Assembly: GCA_963730305.1 (NCBI GenBank)
Contig: CAVSRB010000004.1
Coordinates: 372,001 to 436,000, forward strand
DNA from: CAMYMQ01 sp963730305
GTDB taxonomy: Bacteria; Pseudomonadota; Alphaproteobacteria; Bin65
Length of the DNA: 64,000 nt
Reading direction: 5' to 3'
Part shown: piece by piece, positions 29,399 through 41,369 of the stretch
How positions within the stretch are numbered: the stretch's first letter is position 1
Layout of the letters: each line of letters starts with the position of its first letter
Notes under the pieces: generated by a model
The model's input: the letters and a program-made list of their open reading frames with translations, nothing else
Databases searched by the model: none
Told to the model about the DNA's origin: nothing
Position numbers and translations under genes: made by a program

Positions 29399-30559
29399 AT
29401 GCCGAAAGCCAGCACCGTCACCCGGCTCCAGACCAAGCAGCCGCTGCCCGAGATCGACGTCGGCTACATGCGCGACTTCCTCGCCAAGCTGCTCGAGATC
29501 CCGAGCCCGACCGGCTTCACCGACAACATCGTCCGCTTCATGTGCGACGAGCTGGCCGAGATCGGCATCCCCTTCGAGCTCACCCGGCGGGGCGCGATCC
29601 GGGCCAACCTGTCGGGCCGGCGCACCTCGCCCGACCGGGCCGTGGTCAGCCACCTCGACACGCTCGGCGCCATGGTCAAGCAGCTCAAGGAGAACGGCCG
29701 GCTGGCCGTGGTGCCGATCGGCACCTGGTCGGCGCGCTTCGCCGAGGGCGCGCGGGTGACCATCTATACCGACGACGATTCGCGCCGGGGCACGATCCTG
29801 CCGCTCAAGGCGTCGGGCCACGTCTACAACCAGGAGGTCGACATCCAGAAGACCGCCTGGGACAACCTGGAGATCCGGGTCGACGCCAAGTGCGCCAAGC
29901 TGATCGACCTGATCGACCGCGGCTTCAACGTCGGCGACTTCGTCGCCATCGACCCCACCCCGGAATTCTCCGACAACGGCTTCATCAACAGCCGGCACCT
30001 CGACGACAAGGCCGGGGTCGCGGCGATGATGGCGGCGGCCAAGGCGGTGGTCGAGAGCGGCCGGGTGCTGCCGGTCTCCTGCCACCTGATCTTCACCATC
30101 GCCGAGGAGGTCGGCACCGGCGTGCCCGGCACGCTCCACGGCGACGTGGCCGAGCTGGTCACGATCGACAACGGCACCATCGCGCCCGGGCAGAACACCG
30201 CCGAATACGGCGTGACCATCGCGATCCAGGACGAGACCGGGCCGTTCGACTACCACCTCGTGCGCAAGCTGATCGACGTGTGTCAGAGCTTCGACATCCC
30301 GTACGCCCGCGACGTCTTCAAATACTACCGGTCGGACGCGGGCGCGGCGCTGGCCGCCGGCAACGACCTGCGCACCGCGCTGGTCTGCTTCGCGCTCGAC
30401 GCCTCGCACGGCTACGAGCGGACCCACATCGATTCGCTCCACTGCCTGGGCCAGCTGCTCACCGGCTACATCCTGAGCGAGCCGGCGGTGCAGGACGACA
30501 CCGAGATCCGCGAGTCGCTGGAAAGCTTCCCGTCGCAGCCGGACGGCGACCCCGTCTGA
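29399..30559 (+). CDS. M42-family peptidase of the NAGGN system
   Basis: 386-residue metallo-aminopeptidase-like protein. Metal ligands are recognisable in VVSHLDTLGAMV, NSRHLDDKAGVAAM, IAEEVGTGVP and VTIDNGTIAPG. A C-terminal YRSDAGAAL and DASHGYERTHIDS complete the M42 core. It is the standard third gene of the NAGGN operon, thought to hydrolyse or recycle the dipeptide (known for the family context, not proven). A 77-base gap separates it from ngg. Confidence 0.92.
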   Translation: MPKASTVTRLQTKQPLPEIDVGYMRDFLAKLLEIPSPTGFTDNIVRFMCDELAEIGIPFELTRRGAIRANLSGRRTSPDRAVVSHLDTLGAMVKQLKENGRLAVVPIGTWSARFAEGARVTIYTDDDSRRGTILPLKASGHVYNQEVDIQKTAWDNLEIRVDAKCAKLIDLIDRGFNVGDFVAIDPTPEFSDNGFINSRHLDDKAGVAAMMAAAKAVVESGRVLPVSCHLIFTIAEEVGTGVPGTLHGDVAELVTIDNGTIAPGQNTAEYGVTIAIQDETGPFDYHLVRKLIDVCQSFDIPYARDVFKYYRSDAGAALAAGNDLRTALVCFALDASHGYERTHIDSLHCLGQLLTGYILSEPAVQDDTEIRESLESFPSQPDGDPV

Positions 30560-30699
30560 ATCGCCGCGGGCGGCCCGCAACCCTTGCGGGCCGGTGCCGC
30601 GGGAGGCAGAGTGTGCTCCCGGCCGAAGCCGATTTGGGGGCGCATCGGTGCGTCTGCCCGCATCGGCACCGACAGAAGAGCCCGATCGAGGAGGAAACG

Positions 30700-32640
<1,941 letters not shown>

Positions 32641-32670
32641 CGGGCGGAAGGCCTGCGCCAAGCCAGCGCC

Positions 32671-33131
32671 CTAGCGCGGGCACCAGCCCGCCGGCGCCCG
32701 CCACGGTAGGGCCGGGCCAGGCCCTCGCCGACCAGGATCATGCCGACGTCCGCGCCGGCCGGCGTCTCGACCCGGGCCAGCACGCGGCCGGCATACTTGC
32801 CGTGGCGAATGTCGCGCAGCCGCGCCCGCTTATCCGACAACAACGCCTTGAGCCGCGCGGTCGCCCGCCGCGCCAGCGCGCGCTCCCCGGCGCAGCGGCC
32901 GCGGCGCTCGGGCGCGTCGATGCCGGCGACCCTAACCTTGGTCTCGACCGTCTGGCCCAGCCAGATCCGCGCGCGGACCACCAACGTGTCGCCGTCGACC
33001 ACCCGGCGCACGGTCGCCTCGACGGGACCGGGCACGACCGCGCCGCGGCCCGACGCGGCGGGGGCACGGCCGGCGAACATCAGGGCGAGGGCGAGGGCCC
33101 AGGCGAGGACAACCATCGAACGGAAGATCAT
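32671..33131 (-). pseudogene. secreted thermonuclease-like (SNase) protein, frameshift near end
   Basis: Signal peptide (residues about 1-27, VVLAWALALALMFAGRAPAAS) followed by a staphylococcal-nuclease-like domain: RRVVDGDTLVVRA, VRVAGIDAPERRGRC, HGKYAGRVLARVETPAGADVGMILVGEGLARPY. Catalytic Arg/Asp/Glu positions appear plausible (DAPE, GRVLA). As given, the frame reads into the convergent acs gene. Adding one G near 32692 yields the standard C-terminus RRAGWCPR with a stop at 32671, clear of acs. Predicted to cut nucleic acid outside the cytoplasm. Confidence 0.8.
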
Positions 33132-33319
33132 CGAGGCCACCGTGGGGTCGTTGACCGGCGAAACGACCGGGCGCGCGAGATGAGACGAGTTCGGCGCGCC
33201 CGGTCTCCCGACGCGGAACATTATCCTATCACACGGATAGAACAAATCAAGAACTATTGGGTGAGATTCAACGAGCCGCGGCCGGCGCCGGACGGGCGCC
33301 CGATGCGGTCAGGCGGGGC

Positions 33320-33520
33320 TCAGAAGTCGACGCAGCGGCCGTTGCGCTCCCAGTCGCCGTAGCGGGTCGGCTCCGGCCCGGCCGGGCCGCCCTGCTCGGC
33401 GGGCTTGTTGGCGGTCTTGTCGGCGGGCTTCGCCGCCGCGTCGGCCTTGGGCGTCGGCTTGGCCGTCTCGGCCGCCGTCGGGGCGGGCTTCGCGGGCTGG
33501 GTCTGCTTGGCTGTGGACAT
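33320..33520 (-). CDS. DUF1674 / succinate dehydrogenase assembly factor 4-like
   Basis: 66-residue protein. A low-complexity Lys/Ala/Pro N-terminus (MSTAKQTQPAKPAP...) leads to the invariant C-terminal signature PTRYGDWERNGRCVDF. The family (SDHAF4 in mitochondria) binds flavinated SdhA during complex II assembly. Start 33520 is chosen because longer frames run into repeat DNA. Usually small and single-domain, as here. Confidence 0.9.
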   Translation of the reverse strand: MSTAKQTQPAKPAPTAAETAKPTPKADAAAKPADKTANKPAEQGGPAGPEPTRYGDWERNGRCVDF

Positions 33521-33581
33521 GGCGTCACTATAGGCCCGCCGTCGCGATGGACCAACCACGGCGACGGCAACCGGGCGCCGG

Positions 33582-33730
33582 CGGCGACCCCTCACCCTCC
33601 CAAGGCCTGACGGCCTCGGGCCCCTCCCTCTCCCCGAAGGAGAGGGCTTCTCCCGCGCGACCTCCATTTCCCCTCTCCCTCGGGAGAGGGAGGGGCCCAT
33701 TGCGCAGCAATGGGAGGGTGAGGGGACGCC
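33582..33730. repeat. nested palindromic intergenic repeat
   Basis: Outer 20-base arms (33582-33601 and 33711-33730) are inverted copies with one mismatch. Inside are two perfect hairpins: CCCTCTCC/GGAGAGGG (33626-33646) and CCCTCTCCC/GGGAGAGGG (33671-33690), plus the palindrome ATTGCGCAGCAAT. The same CCCTCTCCC hairpin recurs at 51797-51816, so this is a dispersed extragenic family. Confidence 0.8.
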
Positions 33731-33804
33731 GCCGAGCAGCGATCTTGCCGCCGCGGCCCGCGCGCACCATCTATGAGGCCGTCTCAACCGGAGCCCTGAC
33801 GCGC

Positions 33805-34806
33805 ATGTCGTCCTATTTCCGCACCGCCATCCTGCTCGCCGCGATGACCGCGCTGTTCATGGGCGTGGGCTACCTGATCGGCGGCGTCGCCGGCGCCATG
33901 ATCGCCTTCGTGATCGCGCTGGCGATGAACGCCTTCGCCTACTGGAACTCGGACAAGATGGTGCTCGGCATGTACGGCGCGAAGCCGGCGACCCGCCGCA
34001 CCGCGCCCGAGCTCTACGGCGTCGTCGAGGAGCTGGCGCGCAAGGCCGACCTGCCGATGCCCAAGGTCTACGTCATCGACGAGGACCAGCCCAACGCCTT
34101 CGCCACCGGGCGCAGCCCCGAGCACGCCTCGGTCGCCGCGACCGCCGGCCTGGTCCGCCTGTGCTCGCGCGAGGAGCTGATGGGCGTGATGGCGCACGAG
34201 CTGGCCCACGTGAAGAACCGCGACATGCTGATCATGACGATCACCGCGACCATCGCCGGTGCGATCAGCATGCTCGCCAGCTTCGCCTTCTTCTTCGGCG
34301 GCAACCGCGACAACAACAACCCGCTCGGCATCGTCGGCGCGATCCTGTTGATGATCCTGGCGCCGCTCGCCGCCGGCCTGGTCCAGATGGCGGTGTCGCG
34401 GACCCGCGAGTACGAGGCCGACCGCATCGGCGGCATGATCTGCGGCCAGCCGCTGTGGCTCGCCAGCGCGCTCGCCAAGCTGGAGAACGCGGCCCACGCG
34501 ATCGACAACCAGCGCGCCGAGGACAACCCGGCGACCGCGCACCTGTTCATCGTCAACCCGCTGCACGGCCGGTCGATGGACAACCTGTTCGCGACCCACC
34601 CGAGCATGGCCAACCGCATCGAGCGGCTGGAGAGCCTGGCCCGCGAGATGGGCGCGACCAATCGCCCGACCGGCCGCCCGGGGGGCCGCTCGACCGACTT
34701 CGCCGCCGCCGCGCCGTCCCGCCACCCGGACGCGCCCCGCCGTTCGGCGAGCTCGCGGATCCCGTCGTCGCGCGGCTCGGGCCGCCGCCGGGGGCCGTGG
34801 GGCTAG
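33805..34806 (+). CDS. htpX: membrane zinc protease HtpX
   Basis: 333-residue M48 metalloprotease. Two N-terminal membrane helices (about 5-45), the zinc motif VMAHELAHVKNRDM (HExxH), two further hydrophobic stretches (about 145-205) and the third ligand region SRTREYEADRIGG. HPSMANRIERLESLAREMG ends the conserved core; a basic Pro/Arg/Ser-rich tail (about 285-333) is longer than in E. coli HtpX. Quality control of inner-membrane proteins. Confidence 0.95.
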   Translation: MSSYFRTAILLAAMTALFMGVGYLIGGVAGAMIAFVIALAMNAFAYWNSDKMVLGMYGAKPATRRTAPELYGVVEELARKADLPMPKVYVIDEDQPNAFATGRSPEHASVAATAGLVRLCSREELMGVMAHELAHVKNRDMLIMTITATIAGAISMLASFAFFFGGNRDNNNPLGIVGAILLMILAPLAAGLVQMAVSRTREYEADRIGGMICGQPLWLASALAKLENAAHAIDNQRAEDNPATAHLFIVNPLHGRSMDNLFATHPSMANRIERLESLAREMGATNRPTGRPGGRSTDFAAAAPSRHPDAPRRSASSRIPSSRGSGRRRGPWG

Positions 34807-35047
34807 GGCCTGGCCGGGCAGGCCTGACGAGATCGAGCACGTCGGCGCGAACCGGCTTCCCGCGCGCGGCCAGGCGAAGTGGAGAGCCGGGGACCACGCC
34901 GAAGCCGGGCCAGCCATCCCTCATCGCCCGCCCCATATCGCCCCGTCGACCGGCGCGCCAAACGACCGCACGCTTTACGGATGTTCCTCGGGCCGCTTTC
35001 ATGGAACCCTTGGGCCTGGGAGAACGCCGCGGCGGAGAGGGAGAAGA

Positions 35048-36283
35048 ATGGTCAGCCTGTCATGGACGGCGCCGCCGGCGTTGCCCGAAACCCACTATCT
35101 CGACAACCGGATCTACACCGATCCCGACATCTTCACCGAGGAAGCGGCGCGCATCTTCGGCGCGCGCTGGAAGCTGCTCTGCCACACCTCCGAGCTGGCC
35201 GAGCCCGGCGACTTCCGCACCACCCGGCTGGCCGGCCACAACCTGATCCTGGTGCGCGGCTTCGACGGCGCGATCCGCTGCTTCTTCAACGTCTGCCCCC
35301 ACCGCGGCGCGGCGTTGCTGCGCGCGCCCGCCGGACGGCTCGAGCAGGACCGCCTCCAGTGCTTCTATCACCTGTGGGCCTTCGACACGGCCGGGCGCTG
35401 CACCAAGATCCCGCGGCGCAACGGCTACGACGCCTGCGGCCTGCGTGAGGACGGCGTCGGCCTGCGCGCGGTGCGCACCGAGATCCGCCTCGGCTTCGTC
35501 TGGGTCTGCCTGGACGATTCGGTCGAGCCGATCGACGATTTCCTCGGCCCCGTGATCGCCGACTTCGTGCCGGTGCTCGACGCCGAGGAGGTCGAGGTGT
35601 TCCACCTGCACCGGGCCGAGCTCAAGGCCAACTGGAAGCTGTTCGTCGAGACCAACTGCGAGGGCTATCACGAGCTGCTCCACGTCCTCAACCGGACCAC
35701 GGGCCTCGGCCAGAAGGACTACACCAAGCGCCGCTGGCGCATCCACGACTGGGGCCACAACTCGTTCGAGCCCTTCGCGATCGGCTACGACCGGCTCGAC
35801 CTCGAACGGCGCGACACCGACCTGTTCCCGGGGATGGCGCCGAGCGGCCACATCGTCGCCGACATCTTCCCCGACGTGATGCTCAACGTCCGCGCCACGG
35901 TCGGCCGCATCGACACGCTGACCCCGGTCGCGCCCGGGCTGACCATCCTCGAATGCCGCGGCATCGGGCTGAAGGCCGACACCCCCGAGCAGCGCGCCGC
36001 GCGCATCCGCCAGCACAACCAGGTGTGGGGCCCGGCCGGCCGCAACCTGCCGGAGGACCTGTGGGCGGTGGAGACCCAGTGGGCCAACATGGCCGCCGGC
36101 AGCCTGCCCTACAGCATCATCGCGCGCGAGGAGGACAGCCAGGCGATGGACGACGCGCCGATGCGCAACTTCTATGCCGAGTGGAGCCGGCTGATGCGCC
36201 GCCACAGCCACGACGTCGCGGCGCCGTGGTCGGGCTCCGGCAACGCCCCGCAAGAGGCGCCCACCCGGTCGGCGGCCTCCTGA
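35048..36283 (+). CDS. Rieske oxygenase alpha subunit
   Basis: 411 residues. The Rieske [2Fe-2S] site is NVCPHRGAALL ... LQCFYHLWAFD (CxH ... CxxH). The catalytic mononuclear iron site is in ETNCEGYHELLHVLN (NxxxxHxxxxH type). GAGGGAGAAGA precedes the start. The stop overlaps the next gene by one base (TGATG), which encodes a matching small subunit. No ferredoxin or reductase gene adjoins, so electrons must come from partners elsewhere. Substrate (aromatic acid or quaternary amine) not determinable from sequence. Confidence 0.93.
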   Translation: MVSLSWTAPPALPETHYLDNRIYTDPDIFTEEAARIFGARWKLLCHTSELAEPGDFRTTRLAGHNLILVRGFDGAIRCFFNVCPHRGAALLRAPAGRLEQDRLQCFYHLWAFDTAGRCTKIPRRNGYDACGLREDGVGLRAVRTEIRLGFVWVCLDDSVEPIDDFLGPVIADFVPVLDAEEVEVFHLHRAELKANWKLFVETNCEGYHELLHVLNRTTGLGQKDYTKRRWRIHDWGHNSFEPFAIGYDRLDLERRDTDLFPGMAPSGHIVADIFPDVMLNVRATVGRIDTLTPVAPGLTILECRGIGLKADTPEQRAARIRQHNQVWGPAGRNLPEDLWAVETQWANMAAGSLPYSIIAREEDSQAMDDAPMRNFYAEWSRLMRRHSHDVAAPWSGSGNAPQEAPTRSAAS

Positions 36284-36750
36284 TGTCGGCCGAGGACCGC
36301 GAAGCCCTGCGGGCCCTGGTCGCCCGCTCCGGCCGGCTGCTCGACGAAAGTGCCTTTTCGGACTACGTCGCCCTCTACGCGCCCGACGGGCGCTATGCGA
36401 TAACCGCGAAGACGCCCGAGCTGCCCGAGCCGATGACCTGGATGACGCTCGACCGCGACGAGCTCGACGCGCTGTTCGGCTCGCTGTCGAGCCACGAATG
36501 GGACCTGGGCGAGCGGCTGCACCTGATCACGGTCGACGAGATCGAAGCCGACGGTGCAGACGACGGCATGGCAACCCTGCACGCGACCTTCTGCGTCCTG
36601 CGCCTGGAGCCGGACGGGCGCCAGACGCTCTACGCCAGCGGCCGCTACACCGACCGCTGGCAACGCGCGGCGGGGAGCTGGCTGCTCGCCGCGCGCGAGG
36701 CCCGCGTCTTCAACCGGCTGTGGACCACGCCCAGCCCGATCCCGCTGTAG
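36283..36750 (+). CDS. Rieske oxygenase beta (small) subunit
   Basis: 155 residues with the NTF2-like fold of ring-hydroxylating dioxygenase small subunits: helical N-terminus EALRALVARSGRLLDESAFSDYVALYAPDGRYAI, then beta strands HATFCVLRLEPDGRQTLYASGRYTDRW, and the ending ARVFNRLWTTPSPIPL. It has a structural rather than catalytic role in alpha3beta3 oxygenases. Coupled to the alpha subunit by a one-base overlap. Confidence 0.88.
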   Translation: MSAEDREALRALVARSGRLLDESAFSDYVALYAPDGRYAITAKTPELPEPMTWMTLDRDELDALFGSLSSHEWDLGERLHLITVDEIEADGADDGMATLHATFCVLRLEPDGRQTLYASGRYTDRWQRAAGSWLLAAREARVFNRLWTTPSPIPL

Positions 36751-36852
36751 GGCTGGCCCGGACACCCCGTGCATCCGCGGCCGACCCGGTATAGTCTCGG
36801 CCCACGTCCAACCTTGTTCGACTTTCCATCTTCCAGCCGAGTGACGGGGGCC

Positions 36853-38313
36853 ATGGCGGCCAAGCCCAAAGCGCAACAGACGACCCCGGCCAACAGTTCC
36901 GAGGGCACCGCCGGGGTCGATCCCGAATCCCAATCGACATCCGCGGCGACGGCCGACACGGCCACCGAAACACCCGCCGAGAAGGGTCCCACGGAGAAGG
37001 GCCCCACCGAGAAAGGTCCGGGCGCCAAGACCCGCGAGGCGGCGCTGACCGTGATCGGCAAGGTGCTGCGCGGGCGTGTCCCGCTCGATACCGCCTTCGA
37101 CGCGGCGCTGCCGCGCGGGCCGAACCAGCGGCGCAACCGCGCCTTCGTCCGCCAGCTCGTGCTGACCACCCTGCGCCGGCTCGGCCAGATCGACGCGCTG
37201 ATCGACCACTGCCTCGACCGCCCGCTGCCCAACGGCGCCGCCGGCGTGCGCGACGCGCTGCGGCTGGGCGTGTGCCAGCTCGTCTTCCTGCGCGTCGCCG
37301 ACCACGCCGCGGTGTCGGAGACGGTCGAGCTCGCCACCGCCGCCGGCCACCCCCGGCTCAAGGGGCTGGTCAATGCCGTGCTGCGCCGGCTGTCGCGCGA
37401 AGGCGCCGGGCTGGCCAAGGGCCAGGACGCCGACCGCTTCAACACGCCCGACTGGCTGTGGGCCAACTGGTCGGCCGCCTACGGCGAGGACGCCGCCCGC
37501 GCCATCGCCCACGCCCACGCCCAGGAGCCGCCGCTCGACCTGACCCCGCGCGCCGAGCCGGCGATCTGGGCGGTCGAGCTCGACGGCCGGCTGCTGCCGA
37601 CCGGCACCATCCGGCGCGAGACCGGCCAGGTCGACGAGCTGCCCGGCTATGCGGAAGGCGCGTGGTGGGTGCAGGACGCCGCCGCCGCGCTGCCGGCGCG
37701 CCTGTTCGGCGATCTGGACGGACAGGGGTTGCGGGGCCGCACGGTCATCGACCTGTGCGCCGCGCCCGGCGGCAAGACCGCCCAGCTCGCCGCCGCCGGG
37801 GCGCGGGTGATCGCGGTCGACCGCTCGGCCCCGCGCATGGCGACCTTGGCCGCCAACCTCGACCGGCTCGGCCTCGACGCCCAGACCGTGGTCGCCGATG
37901 CCGCGATCTGGCGGCCCGAGGCGCCCGCCGACGCGCTGCTGCTCGACGCGCCCTGCACCGCGACCGGCACGATCCGGCGCAACCCGGACGTGCCCTGGTC
38001 CAAGACCCCGGCCGACATGGCCAAGCTCACCCGCACCCAGGACCGTCTGCTCGCCGCCGCGCTGGAGATGGTCCGCCCGGGCGGCACGATCGTCTACTGC
38101 ACCTGCTCGCTCCAGCCCGAGGAGGGGCCCGAGCGGATCGAGGCGCTGATCGCCGCGGGCGCTCCGGTCGACCGCGCGCCGATCGACCCGGCCGAGCTCG
38201 GCGGCCAGGCGGACTTCGTCACCGCACAAGGCGACCTGCGCACCCTGCCCAGCCTGTGGGAGGACTGGGGCGGGCTGGATGGGTTCTACGCCGCGCGGCT
38301 GCGCAAGCGATAG
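36853..38313 (+). CDS. rsmB: 16S rRNA cytosine-C5 methyltransferase RsmB
   Basis: 486 residues. A disordered N-terminus with a 15-base tandem repeat (EKGPT units near residue 42-55) precedes a NusB-like RNA-binding domain (about 60-190, RRNRAFVRQLVLTTLRRLGQID). The Rossmann methyltransferase follows: motif I DLCAAPGGKTAQLAAAG, PC motif LLDAPCTATGTIRRNPDV and TC motif IVYCTCSLQPEEG, the two catalytic cysteines. Methylates C967 of 16S rRNA (E. coli numbering). GACGGGGG precedes ATG 36853. Confidence 0.94.
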   Translation: MAAKPKAQQTTPANSSEGTAGVDPESQSTSAATADTATETPAEKGPTEKGPTEKGPGAKTREAALTVIGKVLRGRVPLDTAFDAALPRGPNQRRNRAFVRQLVLTTLRRLGQIDALIDHCLDRPLPNGAAGVRDALRLGVCQLVFLRVADHAAVSETVELATAAGHPRLKGLVNAVLRRLSREGAGLAKGQDADRFNTPDWLWANWSAAYGEDAARAIAHAHAQEPPLDLTPRAEPAIWAVELDGRLLPTGTIRRETGQVDELPGYAEGAWWVQDAAAALPARLFGDLDGQGLRGRTVIDLCAAPGGKTAQLAAAGARVIAVDRSAPRMATLAANLDRLGLDAQTVVADAAIWRPEAPADALLLDAPCTATGTIRRNPDVPWSKTPADMAKLTRTQDRLLAAALEMVRPGGTIVYCTCSLQPEEGPERIEALIAAGAPVDRAPIDPAELGGQADFVTAQGDLRTLPSLWEDWGGLDGFYAARLRKR

Positions 38314-38371
38314 GAAACGGCGCGCCCGGAGGCGTGCTCGAGCGCGTGTTGGGGAAACGGACCGGACGGGT

Positions 38372-38388
38372 GGGCCAGCCGCTGGCCC
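38372..38388 (+). terminator. hairpin after rsmB
   Basis: A 7-bp perfect stem GGGCCAG/CTGGCCC with a CCG loop between the convergent rsmB and glycosyltransferase genes. It lacks a T-run, so termination is uncertain. Confidence 0.35.
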
Positions 38389-38410
38389 GAGGCGGTCTCA
38401 GGCCAGACCT

Positions 38411-40172
38411 TCAGTCCGCGGTCGCCGGATGCAGGTTGGAGCGGAACCGCTCACCCCGGTAATCCACATACTCCTGACCGAGATTGTTCACGATCGAGTC
38501 CCGCGCGCAGTAGACCCGCAGGTCGTCGTTCGCGGACATATCGGCGATCTGAACATCACCGTGATTCTTGATGTCCTGGAACCCCTTGACGATCTTCTTG
38601 GCGCCGGCCCGGCTGACGACGTAAGCGGCGCGTCCCCACCCCGGCGCATACCGCACCACGTCGCCCTCTTCTGCTTCCGCCCGGCGGCGGAAATCCGCCG
38701 CGTATTTCGGGTGGACGTAAAGGTGCAGGATATCGAAGCGCTCGGGCGCGCTCGCCAGGATGGCCCTCAAGCGAGCGTCGAAATCATCCACGACGTCGAT
38801 ATCGTCTTCCAGGATCACGCCGAACCGGGCGCCCGTTGCGAGGAAGGCCTTGCAGGCCTTGATGTGCGACAACGAACAGGCGAACTTCGCCGGCGTATAA
38901 TTCTTGTATTCATCGACAGCCGCCTTGATTCCCTCTTTCTTGCAGATCGACAGGGGTTCGATCTTGATGCCGTCGCACGCGGGGATCACTTCCGCAGCCT
39001 GCAATTTCGGGAGCAGTGTCTCGCAAACGTGGAGGTGCCGGCCGAAATCGCGCGTCAAATGGATGATGTAGACCGGAACGTGGTCGGGCATCCGGCGCCT
39101 GAGTCGCGACAGGAACGACTGCTTGAAATCCTTCGCAAAGCTTTGCTTCAGCCGCGCCGTTTTGTTCTCCAGGTGATCGTACCAGAGGCCGGCGATGTCG
39201 CCGATGTGGCGCCTGATGTCCCAGTAACTGGCGTTTTCGAATCCGCGCGCCCGCATGTCCGCCGGGTACGCGGCAGCGACGATATCGGGCACGTCCTCGA
39301 TCTCGTCGTAGACGTACCCGCCGCCGTTGACCAACGCATGGTCTTCCGGCCGCGTGTATTGGTGAAGAACGCCGATTCCGGATGCCTGCGCTTCGAGAAT
39401 GGATACGGGCATCCCGCACTGGTCCGTCTTGCCGGTATAGATGTACCAGTCGTATCGTCGATAGACCGCGGGCATTTCAGGGAACGGCACGTGCGGCAGG
39501 AAGGTTATCGGCGCGCCCCTGTCCGCATTGTACTGCTTCAGTTCCGTCAGCAAGCCGCCCGAGGCATAGATATCGATCCGAATATTTGGAAGCGACGGCG
39601 CGATATCGACCAGCGCCTCGAAGTTCTTCTTCGGCCAGGCCGACCCCATTGCCAGCATCCGCCCCGTCGAGTCGCGCGGCGCGGGATTGTAGAACTTGTC
39701 GAACCAGAAGACCGGGCCGGTATCGATGATCTTGTCCGGCGTGAAGCCCGCAACTTCCAATCGTCGCCGCGCATACGGGAACGCCAGGACGCCCAGGCAC
39801 CGATCGCCATTCGCGAGCGGGGCGAATTCGTCGAGGCGTTCGATAAACCGCTGGTCGGCGATATCATAGGCATGGGATCGGATCGTGTACGGGATCCGGT
39901 GCCGGGCGCTGGCCGCGTCAATCAGCTCGATCGTTTCCAAAAAATGGCCATGAAGGATGTCGGGCTTGAACGGTGTTGATGATCTCGTCCAGCCGGTCTT
40001 CGCTGTCGATCAGCTCGTAGTCGATATCGACTTTCGCGATTGGATCGATATGGGTCCCGAACGAAACGACGAAGATGTCGAAATGCTCCCTGACATGGGC
40101 GATTTCGGTGACGACGTAGCTCTCCATGCTGATCGGAAAGCGATCCAAGATATAGAGGATTCGTCCCTTCAT
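38411..40172 (-). pseudogene. fused GT4-like and GT25-like glycosyltransferase, one frameshift
   Basis: Roughly 586 residues once repaired. The N-terminal part (MKGRILYILDRFPISMESYVVTEI ... DILHGHFLETIEL) and the GT4-like region (AMGSAWPKKNFEALV, CGMPVSILEAQASGIGV) form one unit. The C-terminal 220 residues are GT25-like: VPVYIIHLTRDFGRH, ACSLSHIKACKAFL, FGVILEDDIDVVDDF. The frame breaks near 39972, where ACCGTTCAAGCC would read TTC AAG CCC GAC ILHGHF after removing one G. GC is visibly lower than in neighbours. Likely builds lipopolysaccharide or another surface glycan. Confidence 0.8.
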
Positions 40173-40412
40173 CCCTGACTCCACGCTTTGGATACGGGCC
40201 CCGCATTGGCTCCTGTTGGTGCGTCTCGCACGGCCCGAATTGCCGCTTGTCGCTCGATCCATCGCGCCGCCGAGGTTGGCCCAACCGGCCGCTTCGATCA
40301 AGCCGGCGGGCGACCGGCGAACCTCGCCGGGCAAGCGGGAGGCGGGTCGGGACTCGGTACCAGATCATGACGACCGGGGGCGTCCGGGCATCGCGCGCCC
40401 GGCATTCCCAGG

Positions 40413-40470
40413 GCCCGGCGGATGCCGGGCACCACGCCCGAAGGATAGCCATTGATAACCGATGACAACC
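40413..40470. repeat. hairpin plus three 10-bp tandem units
   Basis: Hairpin GCCCGGC-GGAT-GCCGGGC (40413-40430) is followed after ten bases by AAGGATAGCC, ATTGATAACC, GATGACAACC (40441-40470). The same layout and unit consensus recur at 51823-51870. The rest of the 490-base gap (40173-40660) shows no gene. Confidence 0.7.
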
Positions 40471-40660
40471 TTTGCCCTGTTTTCGCCCGCATGGCCGCCG
40501 ACAAAGGGGGGCGCCGGCCGGTACCGGGCCCGCCCTTTCCGGCGGCACCCGGCCGCGTGCCCTGCCCGATGCGCGCACGGCCGATCGGTTGCCGGCGGGG
40601 CCCGGGGCGCGCCGCTTCGCGTGTTCTTGCCGCCCTACCACCAAGCTGATAGGAGACAGC

Positions 40661-41326
<666 letters not shown>

Positions 41327-41369
41327 CGGAGCGGTGGCACACGGAGAGGGGGCGCGGAGGTTGCCCGCG

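Noticed and set aside
30572..30592. Strong hairpin GGCCCGCAA/TTGCGGGCC as an intrinsic terminator
   Set aside because: No T-run follows, so termination was not claimed.
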